A stretch of 64,000 nucleotides of DNA from Solibacillus sp. FSL H8-0538 (GCF_038003525.1 NZ_JBBOPI010000001.1:3116001-3180000), one strand, 5' to 3'. Numbered from the stretch's first letter, positions 1 through 9,191 are shown. Numbers and translations: made by a program. Notes: generated by a model from the letters alone, not told the origin.

Positions 1-338
1 TGTGCTTGTTGTAGTTGATCAGCATTTGCTAAAGTGCCAGACACTGTGTGTAAATTTTGTGATATCCCGAGGGCCGTAATTGTAACAATAAAGACCATTC
101 CGACTGCGATTAGCATTGATAACTTGTGATGCACCTTTTGCATTTCTTTATTGGATGATTTCACATCTTTTTTTCGACAAAGTTCATAATAGCTTTCGCG
201 ATTTATCGTTTGTGATAAAATATGTGCGCATGTCACACAAAGCTCTGCTACGTGACCACTGATCGACAGCTGTTCTATTTCTACAACTTCATTTGAACGC
301 CCGCAATTTTCACACATACATTTTTTTATCATTTCCAC
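1..338 (-). CDS. Partial zinc-ribbon membrane protein of unknown function
   Basis: The gene runs off the left edge, so only its N-terminal part (about 112 residues) is seen. It has two CxxC pairs (CENC near residue 9 and CVTC near 39), which suggests a zinc ribbon. A strongly hydrophobic stretch near residues 77-95 is probably a membrane segment, followed by a Gln/Asn-rich tail. I chose a GTG start at 338 because GAGAGGG sits 9 bases upstream; an in-frame ATG six bases later (332) is the alternative. I do not recognise the family. Confidence 0.6.
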   Translation of the reverse strand, partial: MEMIKKCMCENCGRSNEVVEIEQLSISGHVAELCVTCAHILSQTINRESYYELCRKKDVKSSNKEMQKVHHKLSMLIAVGMVFIVTITALGISQNLHTVSGTLANADQLQQA

Positions 339-442
339 ACGACAAAACCCTCTCATTTAGTAACGTTTTATTGTATACTATCACAATTAATCAGAAAATT
401 CACTCATTAAAAATCACCCGTTAATTTCGTCACATTTTCGAC

Positions 443-485
443 AAAAAAATAGCATACAGGCTTAATGCCTACATGCTATTTTTTC
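443..485 (-). terminator. Rho-independent terminator after the HAD hydrolase gene
   Basis: A perfect-looking stem (AAATAGCAT paired with ATGCTATTT, extended inward by AGGC/GCCT) is bordered by T runs on both strands. It lies just past the stop of the HAD gene, so it mainly ends that minus-strand transcript. Confidence 0.75.
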
Positions 486-526
486 GGAATATTGTTAGCA
501 ACAATGATAAATTGCCTTAATCTATT

Positions 527-1315
527 TTAAAGCCCTTTTACAAGCTCTAAAAACTGCGTTAGTGATGTAACCTCATAAGTTGGCGTTACTTCTGGGTTAT
601 GCGCTTTATTTTCACGGTTAATCCATACATTACGCATACCGACGCGAGAAGAACCTAAAATATCTGTCATTAAATTATCTCCTACCATTATACCATTTTC
701 AGTCATTACTTGGGCCTTATCCATAACAAATTCAAAAATTGATGCATCTGGCTTCCCTTTACCGAAATCACCTGAAATAATAATATGGTCAAAGTATGGC
801 GCAATTTCAGGTGTAATTTCAAGCTTTAAATTTTGTAAGCTTGGTGCACCGTTTGTTAACAATATTAATTGATAGTTCCCTTTTAATTCATCTAAAACGG
901 CAAATGTATCTTCATATAAGAATGGAGCTTTCTTGCGTTCTGCCACAAAGCGTTCGCCTAGCTCAGCACCAAATACTGCATCGTTAACACCTAATGCCGC
1001 TAACCCATTTGTCCAAGCCTGCGCACGGTAGCCCGGTACAATTTCCTTCATCTTCTGAAACTGTGGTGTTGGATCATCAAATGTTCCCCATAATCCTTCG
1101 AACGGGTTTATACCGATTTGCACTGTGTAATCATATGTTTCATACCCTTCATAAAGCTGTCTTGCTGCAGCGCGCACTGCTTCTTCTAACTGCACAGCAT
1201 TTACATTATGTACTTCATTTGCATAGTCACATGTTTTTTCAAAAGCCGTTTTTACCGATTGTTGATCCCATAATAATGTATCATCTAAGTCGAAAATAAT
1301 TGTTTTAATAGACAT
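527..1315 (-). CDS. HAD family hydrolase (YfnB/YjjG-like phosphatase)
   Basis: About 262 residues, normal for a HAD subfamily I phosphatase. Motif I is DLDDT near residue 9, with the nucleophile Asp and general-acid Asp both present. Motif II is LLTNG in the middle, motif III is the Lys in GKGKPD, and motif IV is GDNLMTD near the C-terminus. The family dephosphorylates small phosphorylated metabolites, often nucleotides, in the cytoplasm; the substrate cannot be read from sequence. The ATG at 1315 follows GGGAG at 8 bases, so the longer in-frame TTG at 1330 is not the start. It is monocistronic, with its own terminator. Confidence 0.85.
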   Translation of the reverse strand: MSIKTIIFDLDDTLLWDQQSVKTAFEKTCDYANEVHNVNAVQLEEAVRAAARQLYEGYETYDYTVQIGINPFEGLWGTFDDPTPQFQKMKEIVPGYRAQAWTNGLAALGVNDAVFGAELGERFVAERKKAPFLYEDTFAVLDELKGNYQLILLTNGAPSLQNLKLEITPEIAPYFDHIIISGDFGKGKPDASIFEFVMDKAQVMTENGIMVGDNLMTDILGSSRVGMRNVWINRENKAHNPEVTPTYEVTSLTQFLELVKGL

Positions 1316-1455
1316 CGAGCTCGCTCCCAAAATTTAAGTTATCGTGCATGTTCAAGTTTATATTTTATCATAATAAAAGGACTATTTTGACGCTATTTAT
1401 CACATTTTTCCAAATAAATTAATTATGACAATGGGTAAATCATCTGCCAAATATA

Positions 1456-1525
1456 TATCCGCGGAAATTTGGATGATATCCGCCGATTAACAGGACATAT
1501 CCGCCAATTCCCACCCTTTATCCGC
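1456..1525. repeat. Four TATCCGC motifs at exact 21-bp spacing
   Basis: TATCCGC occurs at 1456, 1477, 1498 and 1519, each exactly 21 bases apart, with mostly non-conserved sequence between. It fills the gap between the HAD gene and the DUF3006 gene. No function is known to me. Confidence 0.7.
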
Positions 1526-1532
1526 GCGCACG

Positions 1533-1564
1533 TAAAAAAGCAGGTCAAATGTCGAGTTTGACCT
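1533..1564 (-). terminator. Terminator after the DUF3006 gene
   Basis: An 8-bp perfect stem (AGGTCAAA with TTTGACCT) followed on the minus strand by a T run. It overlaps the stop codon of the DUF3006 gene and ends the two-gene MBL-DUF3006 transcript. Confidence 0.8.
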
Positions 1565-1808
1565 ATTTGCCGTTGCGCAACTGCTGCATTAGTTTTTGAA
1601 TACGCTCTTGTTGTGAGGCTGTCTCGTCTTGTAAAACCTCAATCGTATATGATTTACCGTCGTCTTGAATGTGGACGATATCTCCTTGCTTCACCGGAAC
1701 CTGGATTGCTGTACGCAGGATTAGTAATGGCTCTTGTTCCTCTGGTCGTTTTAAAAAAATCGCATAATCGCCTTCAAAGCGGTCTAACGTATATTTACTC
1801 GAGTTCAC
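1563..1808 (-). CDS. DUF3006 domain-containing protein
   Basis: 81 residues. The N-terminal DRFEGDYA stretch and overall size match DUF3006, a small beta-rich family often encoded next to ComEC-like secreted metallo-hydrolases in Bacillales. It starts inside the end of the upstream metallo-hydrolase gene (14-base overlap), so the two are translationally coupled and probably act together. Molecular function is unknown. It has no signal peptide or membrane segment, and the C-terminal third is Gln-rich and probably helical. Confidence 0.8.
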   Translation of the reverse strand: MNSSKYTLDRFEGDYAIFLKRPEEQEPLLILRTAIQVPVKQGDIVHIQDDGKSYTIEVLQDETASQQERIQKLMQQLRNGK

Positions 1809-2997
1809 TCACAACTTCCCCTTTTGCGTTCCGTAATTGTGCGGCATCCCCTGAGTTCAGCCAAATTTGTCTTCTCGTCCATTCAAGTGAATTGGAACTT
1901 GCTTTCGCATCCGGTCCACTCGTTACATAAATCAACTCCCCAGCTTGAAGCGTCCTATTCGGGAAATTAAATACTTGCGCACCTTCCACTGAAACGAGCT
2001 GCCAACCTTGTAAATTAACCGCGTCACTGCTCTTATTTTTAATCTCTATGATTTCTGCATTTACATCTTGACTTACAAGCTCCACCTTATCTGAACTTGT
2101 TGTAGGGGGCTTAATCGAAATCGAACTAGTCGCGCCGATACCTGTCCACTGAGGTGCAGCAGTACTGTAAGAGTTCCCGTCTGTTGTAATAACAATTGTT
2201 CCAGCTTCTGCTGTACTAAAAATATCACTATCCACCTCTTGTAAATAGGCAATAACTTCCGCATGCGGGTGGCCGTATTGATTGTCCTGTCCGTAGCTTA
2301 AAATAGTTGCTTGTGGATCGACTGCCTCAATAAATAATTGCGAGCTACTCGTATTCGAACCGTGGTGCCCCGCTTTTAAAATCGTCGCATGGACATTTGT
2401 GCGCTCAAGCATCTCACGTTCCATCTCAACACCTGCATCACCCATTAACAAAAACGATATATCTCCGTAAGCAACGCGCAGCACAATCGATGCATCGTTA
2501 TTGTCAGAGGCATGTTCATCGGCACTCAACACGTCAATTGTTAAATCTCTATCTAAATTAATTGAATCATCCGTATTTGGCACTCTGTACGGGATATTTT
2601 TCTCATTAATTAGCGTTAGCATTTCCTCAAACGTTTGGGAAGTATGGACCTTGCCAGAATCAATAAAGTTTTTAATCGATATCGAGTTCAACACAGCAAT
2701 AAGCCCACCAATATGGTCAGCATCTGGATGCGTTGCGACAACATAATCCAGTTTTGTCACGCCTTGCTCTTTCAAATAGGCAACAATATTTTTTCCCGCA
2801 CCCTTCACTCCGCCGTCAATCAGCATCGTTTTGCCATTCGGGGATTGAATCAATATTGAATCCCCCTGACCAACGTCGATAAAATGAACAGACATTTCCT
2901 TGCCAGATGTCGCTAGGTTTGTTGCGTTCGGCTCATTTGTTACTTCTGTACAACCAGCAATGAGTAGTACAAAAAACATTAACAATATCTTTTTCAT
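1795..2997 (-). CDS. Secreted ComEC/Rec2-like metallo-beta-lactamase-fold hydrolase with lamin-tail domain
   Basis: 400 residues. The N-terminus is a lipoprotein signal (lipobox LIAGC, Cys16), so the protein should be anchored outside the membrane. Residues 35-280 are the metallo-beta-lactamase fold seen at the C-terminus of ComEC, with the metal-binding HPDADH motif at 90-95. Residues about 305-400 resemble a lamin-tail (LTD) beta-sandwich. Standalone proteins of this type are predicted extracellular nucleases or phosphodiesterases; this is family inference. It is not full-length ComEC because the channel domain is missing. The downstream DUF3006 gene overlaps it. Confidence 0.85.
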   Translation of the reverse strand: MKKILLMFFVLLIAGCTEVTNEPNATNLATSGKEMSVHFIDVGQGDSILIQSPNGKTMLIDGGVKGAGKNIVAYLKEQGVTKLDYVVATHPDADHIGGLIAVLNSISIKNFIDSGKVHTSQTFEEMLTLINEKNIPYRVPNTDDSINLDRDLTIDVLSADEHASDNNDASIVLRVAYGDISFLLMGDAGVEMEREMLERTNVHATILKAGHHGSNTSSSQLFIEAVDPQATILSYGQDNQYGHPHAEVIAYLQEVDSDIFSTAEAGTIVITTDGNSYSTAAPQWTGIGATSSISIKPPTTSSDKVELVSQDVNAEIIEIKNKSSDAVNLQGWQLVSVEGAQVFNFPNRTLQAGELIYVTSGPDAKASSNSLEWTRRQIWLNSGDAAQLRNAKGEVVSELE

Positions 2998-3052
2998 ATT
3001 CTATAATCCTTTTCACTATTTTCTTCAGTGTACATGACTTTTAATTACAAAA

Positions 3053-3086
3053 CAAAAAGTGTTGTCTCTTCAACGTTTGAGACAAC
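3053..3086 (-). terminator. Minus-strand hairpin and T run upstream of the metallo-hydrolase gene
   Basis: Stem GTTGTCTC / GAGACAAC with a 10-base loop, followed on the minus strand by CTTTTT. It would stop any transcript that escapes the stronger terminator at 3313-3347, insulating the metallo-hydrolase gene. Confidence 0.6.
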
Positions 3087-3312
3087 AACTATGCTCACAT
3101 TTTGGATAATCCTTTATCGCAATCAATGCATGAAAAGTTTTTTCACAGAGTCATTGTTTAACACTACTGTTGTTTTTATTGCTAATACTACCGTGGTCAT
3201 TTGGGCGCTGCCGCATGTCTTGCACAGGACGTAATGACTTCTGCGTTGTCACATGGAAGTGAGTTCTTAAGCAGAATCCACAAGGCGAAATTTTATAATC
3301 CCCTTAACAATG
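3087..3312. other. Non-coding gap between operons with a dispersed repeat
   Basis: I see no credible gene here: the open frames lack ribosome binding sites and recognisable domains. The segment 3278-3310 matches 20720-20752 at 30 of 33 positions (shared core GGCGAAATTTTATAAT). The rest could be decayed coding or repeat sequence. Confidence 0.55.
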
Positions 3313-3347
3313 AAAAAAGTCGCCTCAAATATATTTTCGAGTCGACT
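3313..3347 (-). terminator. Terminator of the meta-cleavage operon
   Basis: On the minus strand, AGTCGACTC and TGAGGCGACT form a stem with one bulge, followed by six T. It lies about 80 bases past the stop of the last gene of the aromatic degradation operon. Confidence 0.75.
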
Positions 3348-3425
3348 CTTTTGAAAAGAAGCTTGCAATGCAAATTATGGGCTCAAGTAACCATAGAGAC
3401 CATCCTTCTAGCAAGGTTCTTTATA

Positions 3426-4904
3426 TTATTGTAAGGCGATACAAATATTTTTTGCTTCTGTGAAGAATTCTAAGCTGTGATGCCCACCCTCACGACCTAC
3501 ACCGCTTTTTTTATAGCCGCCAAAAGGTGCTCTTAAATCACGTACAAACCAGCAGTTCACCCAAATTGTACCTGCTCGTACATCATGAGAAATGTTATGT
3601 GCTCGTTGCAAATTTTGTGTCCATATAATCGCATTTAATCCATAGTCTGTACTGTTAGCAATTTTTAATGCTTCCTCTTCTGTATCAAATGGAATAATTG
3701 TTACAATTGGACCGAAAATTTCTTCTTGGCAAATGCGCGCTTGATAGTTTTCTTGTAAGTATATAGTTGGGAGCAAATAGTAACCTGTTTTTAAATGCTC
3801 CGGTAAGTTTGGTCTTTTCGCTCCATAAATTAGTTTCGAGTTTTCAAATTCAGCAATATCTATATAACTTGTAACTTTATTATAATGCGCTTCGCTAACG
3901 ACTGGTCCCATATTCGTCGATGGATCTTGCGGATCCCCTACAACAAGATTCATTGCCGCTTCTTTAAAGCGTGTTAAAAACTCGTCTAGTATCGTGCGCT
4001 GTACTAAAATACGGGAGCCAGCTAAACATACTTGACCTGAATTCATAAATGCCGCTTGAATCGATACAGGAATTGCTTTGTCTAGGTTTGCATCCTCAAA
4101 AATGATATTTGCAGCTTTACCACCTAATTCAAACGATACTTTCTTTAATGAATCTGCACCATTTTTCATAATCGCTTTCCCTGTTGACGTTTCTCCTGTA
4201 AAGGAAATTAAATCAACTTCAGGATGTGTTGTCATAAATTCACCAGCTGATTGTGTCCCAAAACCGTGTACTACATTTACTACGCCATCTGGAATGCCAG
4301 CTTCTTTTGCTATTTCTCCCAATAGCGAAACGGTAAGTGGCGTCACTTCAGCTGGCTTAATAACTGCTGTATTACCAGTTGCTAAACATGGGCCAAGTTT
4401 CCACGTTGTCAGCATAAATGGTAAGTTCCACGGTGTGATTAGCGCTGCAACACCCACAGGTTCATAACGCGTATAGTTTAAAAATTGATCATCCATTGGG
4501 TACACTTCTCCACCTTGTTTTTCCATAAAATCAGCGAAGAACTTTAAATTTTCTGCAGCGCGTGGAATTTCTCGTTCCACAGCCGTTTGGTACGGCTTCC
4601 CTACATCCATTGCCTCAAGTCGAGCCAATTCTTCCTTACGCTCAATAATGATTTCTGCCATGCGACGAATTTTTTCACAACGCTCTGATACAGACATTGT
4701 CCGCCATGGTCCTTCTTCAAACGCTTTTCTTGCAGCATTGCATGCGCGGTCAACATCTTGGAAACTTGCTTCGTGCACTTTGGCAATGACTTCTTGTGTC
4801 GCTGGATTTTTCACTTCAAACAATCTATTAGATGATGACTCAACATACTCTCCGTTAATGAATAACTTTACTTCTTTTAGCATCGTTTCAGTTTTTGTCA
4901 TCAC
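3426..4904 (-). CDS. dmpC: 2-hydroxymuconic semialdehyde dehydrogenase
   Basis: 492 residues, full length for an NAD-dependent aldehyde dehydrogenase. Visible hallmarks are the FELGGK motif with the catalytic Glu, GQVCLAG with the catalytic Cys, and EEIFGPI near the C-terminus. In this operon it should oxidise 2-hydroxymuconic semialdehyde (the ring-cleavage product of catechol) to 2-hydroxymuconate. Its start overlaps the tautomerase stop; AGGAGG lies 7 bases before a GTG and about 10 before the next ATG, so either could initiate. No 2-hydroxymuconic semialdehyde hydrolase is encoded nearby, so flux should go through the dehydrogenase (4-oxalocrotonate) branch. Confidence 0.88.
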   Translation of the reverse strand: MMTKTETMLKEVKLFINGEYVESSSNRLFEVKNPATQEVIAKVHEASFQDVDRACNAARKAFEEGPWRTMSVSERCEKIRRMAEIIIERKEELARLEAMDVGKPYQTAVEREIPRAAENLKFFADFMEKQGGEVYPMDDQFLNYTRYEPVGVAALITPWNLPFMLTTWKLGPCLATGNTAVIKPAEVTPLTVSLLGEIAKEAGIPDGVVNVVHGFGTQSAGEFMTTHPEVDLISFTGETSTGKAIMKNGADSLKKVSFELGGKAANIIFEDANLDKAIPVSIQAAFMNSGQVCLAGSRILVQRTILDEFLTRFKEAAMNLVVGDPQDPSTNMGPVVSEAHYNKVTSYIDIAEFENSKLIYGAKRPNLPEHLKTGYYLLPTIYLQENYQARICQEEIFGPIVTIIPFDTEEEALKIANSTDYGLNAIIWTQNLQRAHNISHDVRAGTIWVNCWFVRDLRAPFGGYKKSGVGREGGHHSLEFFTEAKNICIALQ

Positions 4905-5110
4905 TTCGTTACCTCCTGTTCTTGTTTACGGCGGTGAACAGACTTCCCAGCGATTCCCCAATTTGTATCAGGAATTTCATTAATCCCAATTCGAATTGAT
5001 TCAAGTGGTGCTCCGAGTACAGTTGATACGGTTTTCGTAATTTCTTCGATTAATTTCTCTTTGCGTTCTGGCGTCCTACCTTCAAGCATCGTAATTTGAA
5101 TAAGTGGCAT
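4901..5110 (-). CDS. dmpI: 4-oxalocrotonate tautomerase
   Basis: 69 residues starting MPLIQITML. The catalytic Pro1 exposed after Met removal is conserved, and size and sequence fit the 4-oxalocrotonate tautomerase family, which works as a small-subunit hexamer. It isomerises 2-hydroxymuconate to 2-oxohex-3-enedioate for the decarboxylase encoded just upstream. The lysine- and glutamate-rich C-terminus extends a few residues past typical members. It overlaps the start of the dehydrogenase gene, consistent with coupling. Confidence 0.88.
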   Translation of the reverse strand: MPLIQITMLEGRTPERKEKLIEEITKTVSTVLGAPLESIRIGINEIPDTNWGIAGKSVHRRKQEQEVTK

Positions 5111-5129
5111 TTGTCGTTCCTCCCATTTC

Positions 5130-5921
5130 CTATCCTTCTACTGTTACTCGTAATTCATCCATACCGTCAAAGCTCACGGTAAATTCATCGCCTGCTTGCA
5201 TCACAGCTGAGCCCGTCAACGCACCACTCAGCACGACATCTCCAGCTCGTACTTTTTGGCCACGTGCTAGCATTTTATTGGCCATCCAAGCAATCGCACG
5301 TGCAGGGTGACCCATAATCGAACCGGCTGTGCTCGTTCCAAAAATCTCGTCATTTTGTTTAAAAATACAGCCCATCTTCACTAAATCTACGTCACGAATC
5401 GAATACTTCTTATCACTCATAATGTATTTTGACGAAGATGAATTATCTGCAATCACATCAGGTAGTGTGAAATTAAAGTTTAAATAACGGCTATCAATAA
5501 TTTCCATCGCCGGTGTAACGTAATCAGTTGCTTGTAAAACCTCGGCTACGGTTACAACTGGTCCTTCTAAGTCTTTTGCAAATACAAACGCAATTTCTGG
5601 CTCAATTTTTGGATGAATTAGCGGTTTCAGTGAAATTGGCTCAGCCGCTAGTAACTCCATATTTTGTAGCAGTACCCCATAAGACGGTTCATGAACACCC
5701 ATCATTTGCTGCTTCGCTTTACTTGTTAAACCAAGTTTCATGCCAATACGCACAGTTTTTTCCTGATCACACTTCAACTTAATTAGTTGATCTTGCACGT
5801 CATACGCAACCTCTACTGTTAGTTCTGGGTATTCATCTACAAATTTCTTCACTTCATATACATCACGTTCAGCTTGAAACAATGTATACGCAATTTGGTT
5901 TACTGTATCTGTTTTTAACAT
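5130..5921 (-). CDS. dmpH: 4-oxalocrotonate decarboxylase
   Basis: 263 residues of the fumarylacetoacetate-hydrolase-like family shared by decarboxylases (DmpH) and hydratases (DmpE). I assign the decarboxylase because of GMKLGLTSKAK and IDSRYLNFNF, features of DmpH-type proteins, while the paralogue at 7848 has hydratase-type motifs. The predicted metal ligands (PKIEPEIAF) are present. It should convert 2-oxohex-3-enedioate to 2-oxopent-4-enoate, in complex with the hydratase as known for DmpH-DmpE. The ATG at 5921 follows AAAGGAGGT at 6 bases; the longer open frame reaching into the aldolase gene is not the start. Confidence 0.82.
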   Translation of the reverse strand: MLKTDTVNQIAYTLFQAERDVYEVKKFVDEYPELTVEVAYDVQDQLIKLKCDQEKTVRIGMKLGLTSKAKQQMMGVHEPSYGVLLQNMELLAAEPISLKPLIHPKIEPEIAFVFAKDLEGPVVTVAEVLQATDYVTPAMEIIDSRYLNFNFTLPDVIADNSSSSKYIMSDKKYSIRDVDLVKMGCIFKQNDEIFGTSTAGSIMGHPARAIAWMANKMLARGQKVRAGDVVLSGALTGSAVMQAGDEFTVSFDGMDELRVTVEG

Positions 5922-5934
5922 GGTGCGACCTCCT

Positions 5935-6945
5935 TTATACAAACTGTTTGCCATTTGCTAAAGCACGAGCAATTTCAATAATTAAATCTTCCTGTCCACC
6001 AACTGCCTTCATTTGTCCTAGTTGTAATAAAATTTCTCGCTCGTCGACCCCATATTTTTGGGACGCTTCTTGTGTAAATAATAAGAAGCTCGAGTAAACA
6101 CCCGCATAGCCCATCAGTAAACTCGAACCATTAATTTCTTGTGGGCGTGGCATAAATGGTGCAACAATTTCATTGGCTACATCCATTGTGGCGAACAAAT
6201 CCACGCCCGTTCCATAACCAAGACGTTCAAACACCGCAACCATCACTTCTGTTTGTGTATTACCACTACCTGCACCTAAGCAGCGTAAACTTCCATCGAT
6301 AAATGTAGCGCCTGCTTCAACAGCAGCCATAGTATTTGCCATCGCAAGTGACAAATTATTATGTGCGTGGAAACCAATTTCACACGAAATCACTGAACGA
6401 AGCGCAGTAATTTTTTCTGTTACTTCGTGGGGAAGCATTGCACCAGCCGAATCAGTTACGTATACAATTTCTGCGCCATAGCTTTCAAATAACTTCGCTT
6501 GTTGTACTAGTACATTAGTTGGTGCCATATGGGCCATCATTAAAAACCCAACCGTCTTTAAACCGAGCTCACGGCTTAACTGTATATGTTGTTTTGCAAC
6601 ATCTGCTTCTGTAACATGTGTGGCGACACGTGCCATTTTTGCGCCAGCCGTCACTGCGTTTTTCAAATCTTCTCGAATACCAATTCCCGGTAAAATAAGT
6701 ACGGAAATTTGAGCATCACCGCATTCTTCATTCGCCGCTTCGATTAGTTTTAATTCGTCTACTTTTGAAAAACCATATTGTAATGAAGAGCCACCTAAAC
6801 CGTCTCCATGTGATACTTCAAAATACTTAACGTTGGCTTTTCCTATTCCTCGCGCTACATCACGTACCTGCTGCTCCGTAAAAGCATGTCGCATTGAGTG
6901 ACTACCATCACGTAATGTAACGTCTAATATCGTCAATTCCTTCAT
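5935..6945 (-). CDS. dmpG: 4-hydroxy-2-oxovalerate aldolase
   Basis: 336 residues, standard for DmpG/MhpE. The N-terminal ILDVTLRDGSH contains the metal-binding Asp and catalytic Arg of the HMGL-like TIM barrel; GFHAHNNLSLA carries the metal-binding histidines. It cleaves 4-hydroxy-2-oxovalerate to pyruvate and acetaldehyde. In characterised systems it channels acetaldehyde directly to the dehydrogenase, here encoded 12 bases upstream. The ATG follows AAAGGAGAGG with good spacing. Confidence 0.92.
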   Translation of the reverse strand: MKELTILDVTLRDGSHSMRHAFTEQQVRDVARGIGKANVKYFEVSHGDGLGGSSLQYGFSKVDELKLIEAANEECGDAQISVLILPGIGIREDLKNAVTAGAKMARVATHVTEADVAKQHIQLSRELGLKTVGFLMMAHMAPTNVLVQQAKLFESYGAEIVYVTDSAGAMLPHEVTEKITALRSVISCEIGFHAHNNLSLAMANTMAAVEAGATFIDGSLRCLGAGSGNTQTEVMVAVFERLGYGTGVDLFATMDVANEIVAPFMPRPQEINGSSLLMGYAGVYSSFLLFTQEASQKYGVDEREILLQLGQMKAVGGQEDLIIEIARALANGKQFV

Positions 6946-6957
6946 GATACCTCTCCT

Positions 6958-7833
6958 TTAAACGACAACATTTTGTTGTTTAGCTATTTCATTTCCTACC
7001 TGTACTGCTGCAGCCGTCATAATGTCTAAATTGCCTGAATAAGACGGGAAGAAATCACCTGCACCTTCTACTTCTAAAAAGACGGATACTTTATTGCCCT
7101 CAAATACAGGTGGACTTGTCATACGGTATCCTGGTACATATTGCTGAACGTCTTTTACTATTTGTTCAATGGAATGTAAAATTTCTAATTCCTGATTTTG
7201 CTTTCTTACTAATACATGGACTGTATCACGCATCATAATTGGGGGTTCCGCCGGATTTAAAATAATAATTGCTTTCCCGCGATCTGCTCCACCTACTTGC
7301 GCTATTGCTTGAGCGGTTGTTCTTGTAAATTCATCAATATTGGCACGTGTACCCTGACCTGCACTTTTACTTGCAACAGTCGCCACGATTTCAGCATATT
7401 CAACATCTGCTATACGATTAATGGCATAAACAATTGGAATAGTTGCTTGCCCACCACACGTCACCATGTTGACATTATCTGAAGTAATATACTGTTCTAA
7501 ATTCACACATGGCACAACAAATGGACCAATTGCAGCTGGCGTTAAATCAACCATTTTCTTGCCTAATGCGATAACCTTCTCACTATGTTCTTGATGTGCT
7601 TTTGCTGTTGTTGCATCGAACACAATATCAAATAGTTCTGGTCGCGCGATTAATCCATCAATGCCTGTTGTAATTACTTCATAGCCACGACTTTTAGCGC
7701 GCGCGATCCCTTCTGAATTTTCATCAATTCCGACCATGACACTCATTTTCAAATAATCACTACGTTCGATTTTATACATCAAATCGGTTCCAATATTACC
7801 AGACCCTAAAATGGCTACTTTTAGTTTTACCAT
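6958..7833 (-). CDS. dmpF: Acetaldehyde dehydrogenase (acetylating)
   Basis: 291 residues, slightly short but within range for DmpF/MhpF. The N-terminal GSGNIGTDL is the NAD-binding glycine motif, and the VTCGGQAT segment near residue 127 contains the catalytic Cys. It converts acetaldehyde and CoA to acetyl-CoA, partnered with the aldolase. This pair identifies the pathway as the catechol meta-pathway rather than the homoprotocatechuate route, which ends in succinic semialdehyde. Confidence 0.92.
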   Translation of the reverse strand: MVKLKVAILGSGNIGTDLMYKIERSDYLKMSVMVGIDENSEGIARAKSRGYEVITTGIDGLIARPELFDIVFDATTAKAHQEHSEKVIALGKKMVDLTPAAIGPFVVPCVNLEQYITSDNVNMVTCGGQATIPIVYAINRIADVEYAEIVATVASKSAGQGTRANIDEFTRTTAQAIAQVGGADRGKAIIILNPAEPPIMMRDTVHVLVRKQNQELEILHSIEQIVKDVQQYVPGYRMTSPPVFEGNKVSVFLEVEGAGDFFPSYSGNLDIMTAAAVQVGNEIAKQQNVVV

Positions 7834-7847
7834 TATTTTTGCACCTC

Positions 7848-8621
7848 CTAATATTTAAACGTTGCGGATACGTCACCTAAATGAGCAAATGAGGCTGAAA
7901 ATGTATCGCCGTCTTCAATAGGGACTGCTGCTGTTAAAGCACCCGATAATACAAATTCGCCTGCTTCTAGCGCGATATTATAATGGCCTAATTTATTCGC
8001 TAACCAGGCAACGGCATTGACTGGATTCCCCATCACTGCCGCTGCTGCTGCGCTATCAAATAACTCCCCGTTACGATAAACATTCATACCGATATGTGAT
8101 AAATCTACCGAATCAAGTTTCGTTGGTGTACCTCCAATAATGGCCATTGCAGAAGAACCATTATCTGCAACTGTATCTTCAAACTTTATGTTCCAATCAG
8201 CAATTCTACTGTCAATCACTTCTAATGCGGGCACAATATAATCCGTTGCATCTATTACATCTTGTGGTGAAATAGTCGTTCCAAATAGTCTCTTTTTCAG
8301 CACAAAGGCAATTTCAAATTCTAGTTTTGGTTGAATTAGGTGCTCCAGTGAAATCGTCGCTCCATCTACTTCAACCATATTCGATAAAATATGACCATAA
8401 TCTGGTTCATTTACTTTAAACATTTGTTGCATCACTTTACTTGTTAAACCAATTTTCTTTCCTACAATTGTATGACCATCTAGCTGTTTTTTCTCAATTT
8501 GCAATAATTGAATAGCATACGCATCCTCTACTGTAATAGAGGGGTTTGTTACAGTTAATGGTACAATAGGGTGTTTCATTTGTTCTGCCTGCTGTAATTG
8601 TTGTGCATATTGTTGTCTCAT
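7848..8621 (-). CDS. dmpE: 2-oxopent-4-enoate (2-keto-4-pentenoate) hydratase
   Basis: 257 residues. Motifs [24 protein letters not shown] and [15 protein letters not shown] match the hydratase branch (DmpE/MhpD) rather than the decarboxylase. It hydrates 2-oxopent-4-enoate to 4-hydroxy-2-oxovalerate. The ATG at 8621 has AGGAGG 9 bases upstream; the longer frame overlapping the flavin reductase gene is unlikely. Its paralogue at 5130-5921 probably arose by an ancient duplication common to these operons. Confidence 0.85.
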   Translation of the reverse strand: MRQQYAQQLQQAEQMKHPIVPLTVTNPSITVEDAYAIQLLQIEKKQLDGHTIVGKKIGLTSKVMQQMFKVNEPDYGHILSNMVEVDGATISLEHLIQPKLEFEIAFVLKKRLFGTTISPQDVIDATDYIVPALEVIDSRIADWNIKFEDTVADNGSSAMAIIGGTPTKLDSVDLSHIGMNVYRNGELFDSAAAAAVMGNPVNAVAWLANKLGHYNIALEAGEFVLSGALTAAVPIEDGDTFSASFAHLGDVSATFKY

Positions 8622-8637
8622 CACATGATTCCTCCTG

Positions 8638-9114
8638 CTATTGAATTGCAACCTTTTCCTTTAATTCGCTATATTGTCCATTGAAGAAAAGAAGCGGATT
8701 ACCATCTTGTAAACAAACATCTAGTACATGACCTATAAACAACGTATGGTCTCCTTCAGCATGGGAGGTCGCTACTTCACAACTGATTTGAGCAATCGCT
8801 CCTGGAATCGCCGGTGCACCATTTATATCATCAAAATCTACTTTTTGCGGATCTTTGATTTGACCAGCAAAAAGTTGAGAGTAATATTGTTGATCTTCTG
8901 CTAAAATATTTACTGTGAATTTATTACTTTGTTTAATACGTTCAAGCATTGATGCTTTTTCGCCTACCGATATGACGACTAATTTGGGATTAAGTGAAAC
9001 AGACATGAACGCGTTTGCCGTCATGCCATAAATTTCGTTATTTAGTTTTGTGGTAATGACTGTAACACCAGTTGCAAACTTACCCATTGCTGTTCTAAAA
9101 AGGCGATCATCCAT
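8638..9114 (-). CDS. Flavin reductase of the two-component aromatic monooxygenase
   Basis: 158 residues of the HpaC/PheA2 flavin reductase family (FMN-binding split barrel). The FATGVTVITT segment near the N-terminus and NAFMSVSLNP flavin-binding region are typical. It uses NADH to make reduced FAD for the oxygenase encoded at 10187-11725. The oxygenase and reductase genes are separated by the dioxygenase gene and an intra-operon hairpin. Confidence 0.88.
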   Translation of the reverse strand: MDDRLFRTAMGKFATGVTVITTKLNNEIYGMTANAFMSVSLNPKLVVISVGEKASMLERIKQSNKFTVNILAEDQQYYSQLFAGQIKDPQKVDFDDINGAPAIPGAIAQISCEVATSHAEGDHTLFIGHVLDVCLQDGNPLLFFNGQYSELKEKVAIQ

Positions 9115-9143
9115 TTTAAAAACTCCTCCCGAATAACGTGATA

Positions 9144-9175
9144 GCTGCCTTAAACGTTACTTCGTTCAAGGCAGC
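9144..9175 (-). other. Intra-operon stem-loop between dioxygenase and flavin reductase genes
   Basis: An 8-bp perfect stem (GCTGCCTT/AAGGCAGC) sits in the 77-base gap between two operon genes. On the minus strand no T run follows, so it is not a simple terminator. It may be an RNA-stability or processing element that sets different mRNA levels up- and downstream. Confidence 0.6.
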
Positions 9176-9191
9176 ATATACTTGCTTTTTT

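Noticed and set aside
1456..1525. 21-bp-spaced repeats as a CRISPR array
   Set aside because: Repeat core is only 7 bases and spacing too short; no cas genes nearby.
3028..3434. Plus-strand frames of 68 and 77 residues
   Set aside because: No ribosome binding sites, cross the terminator and repeat sequence, and show no recognisable protein features.
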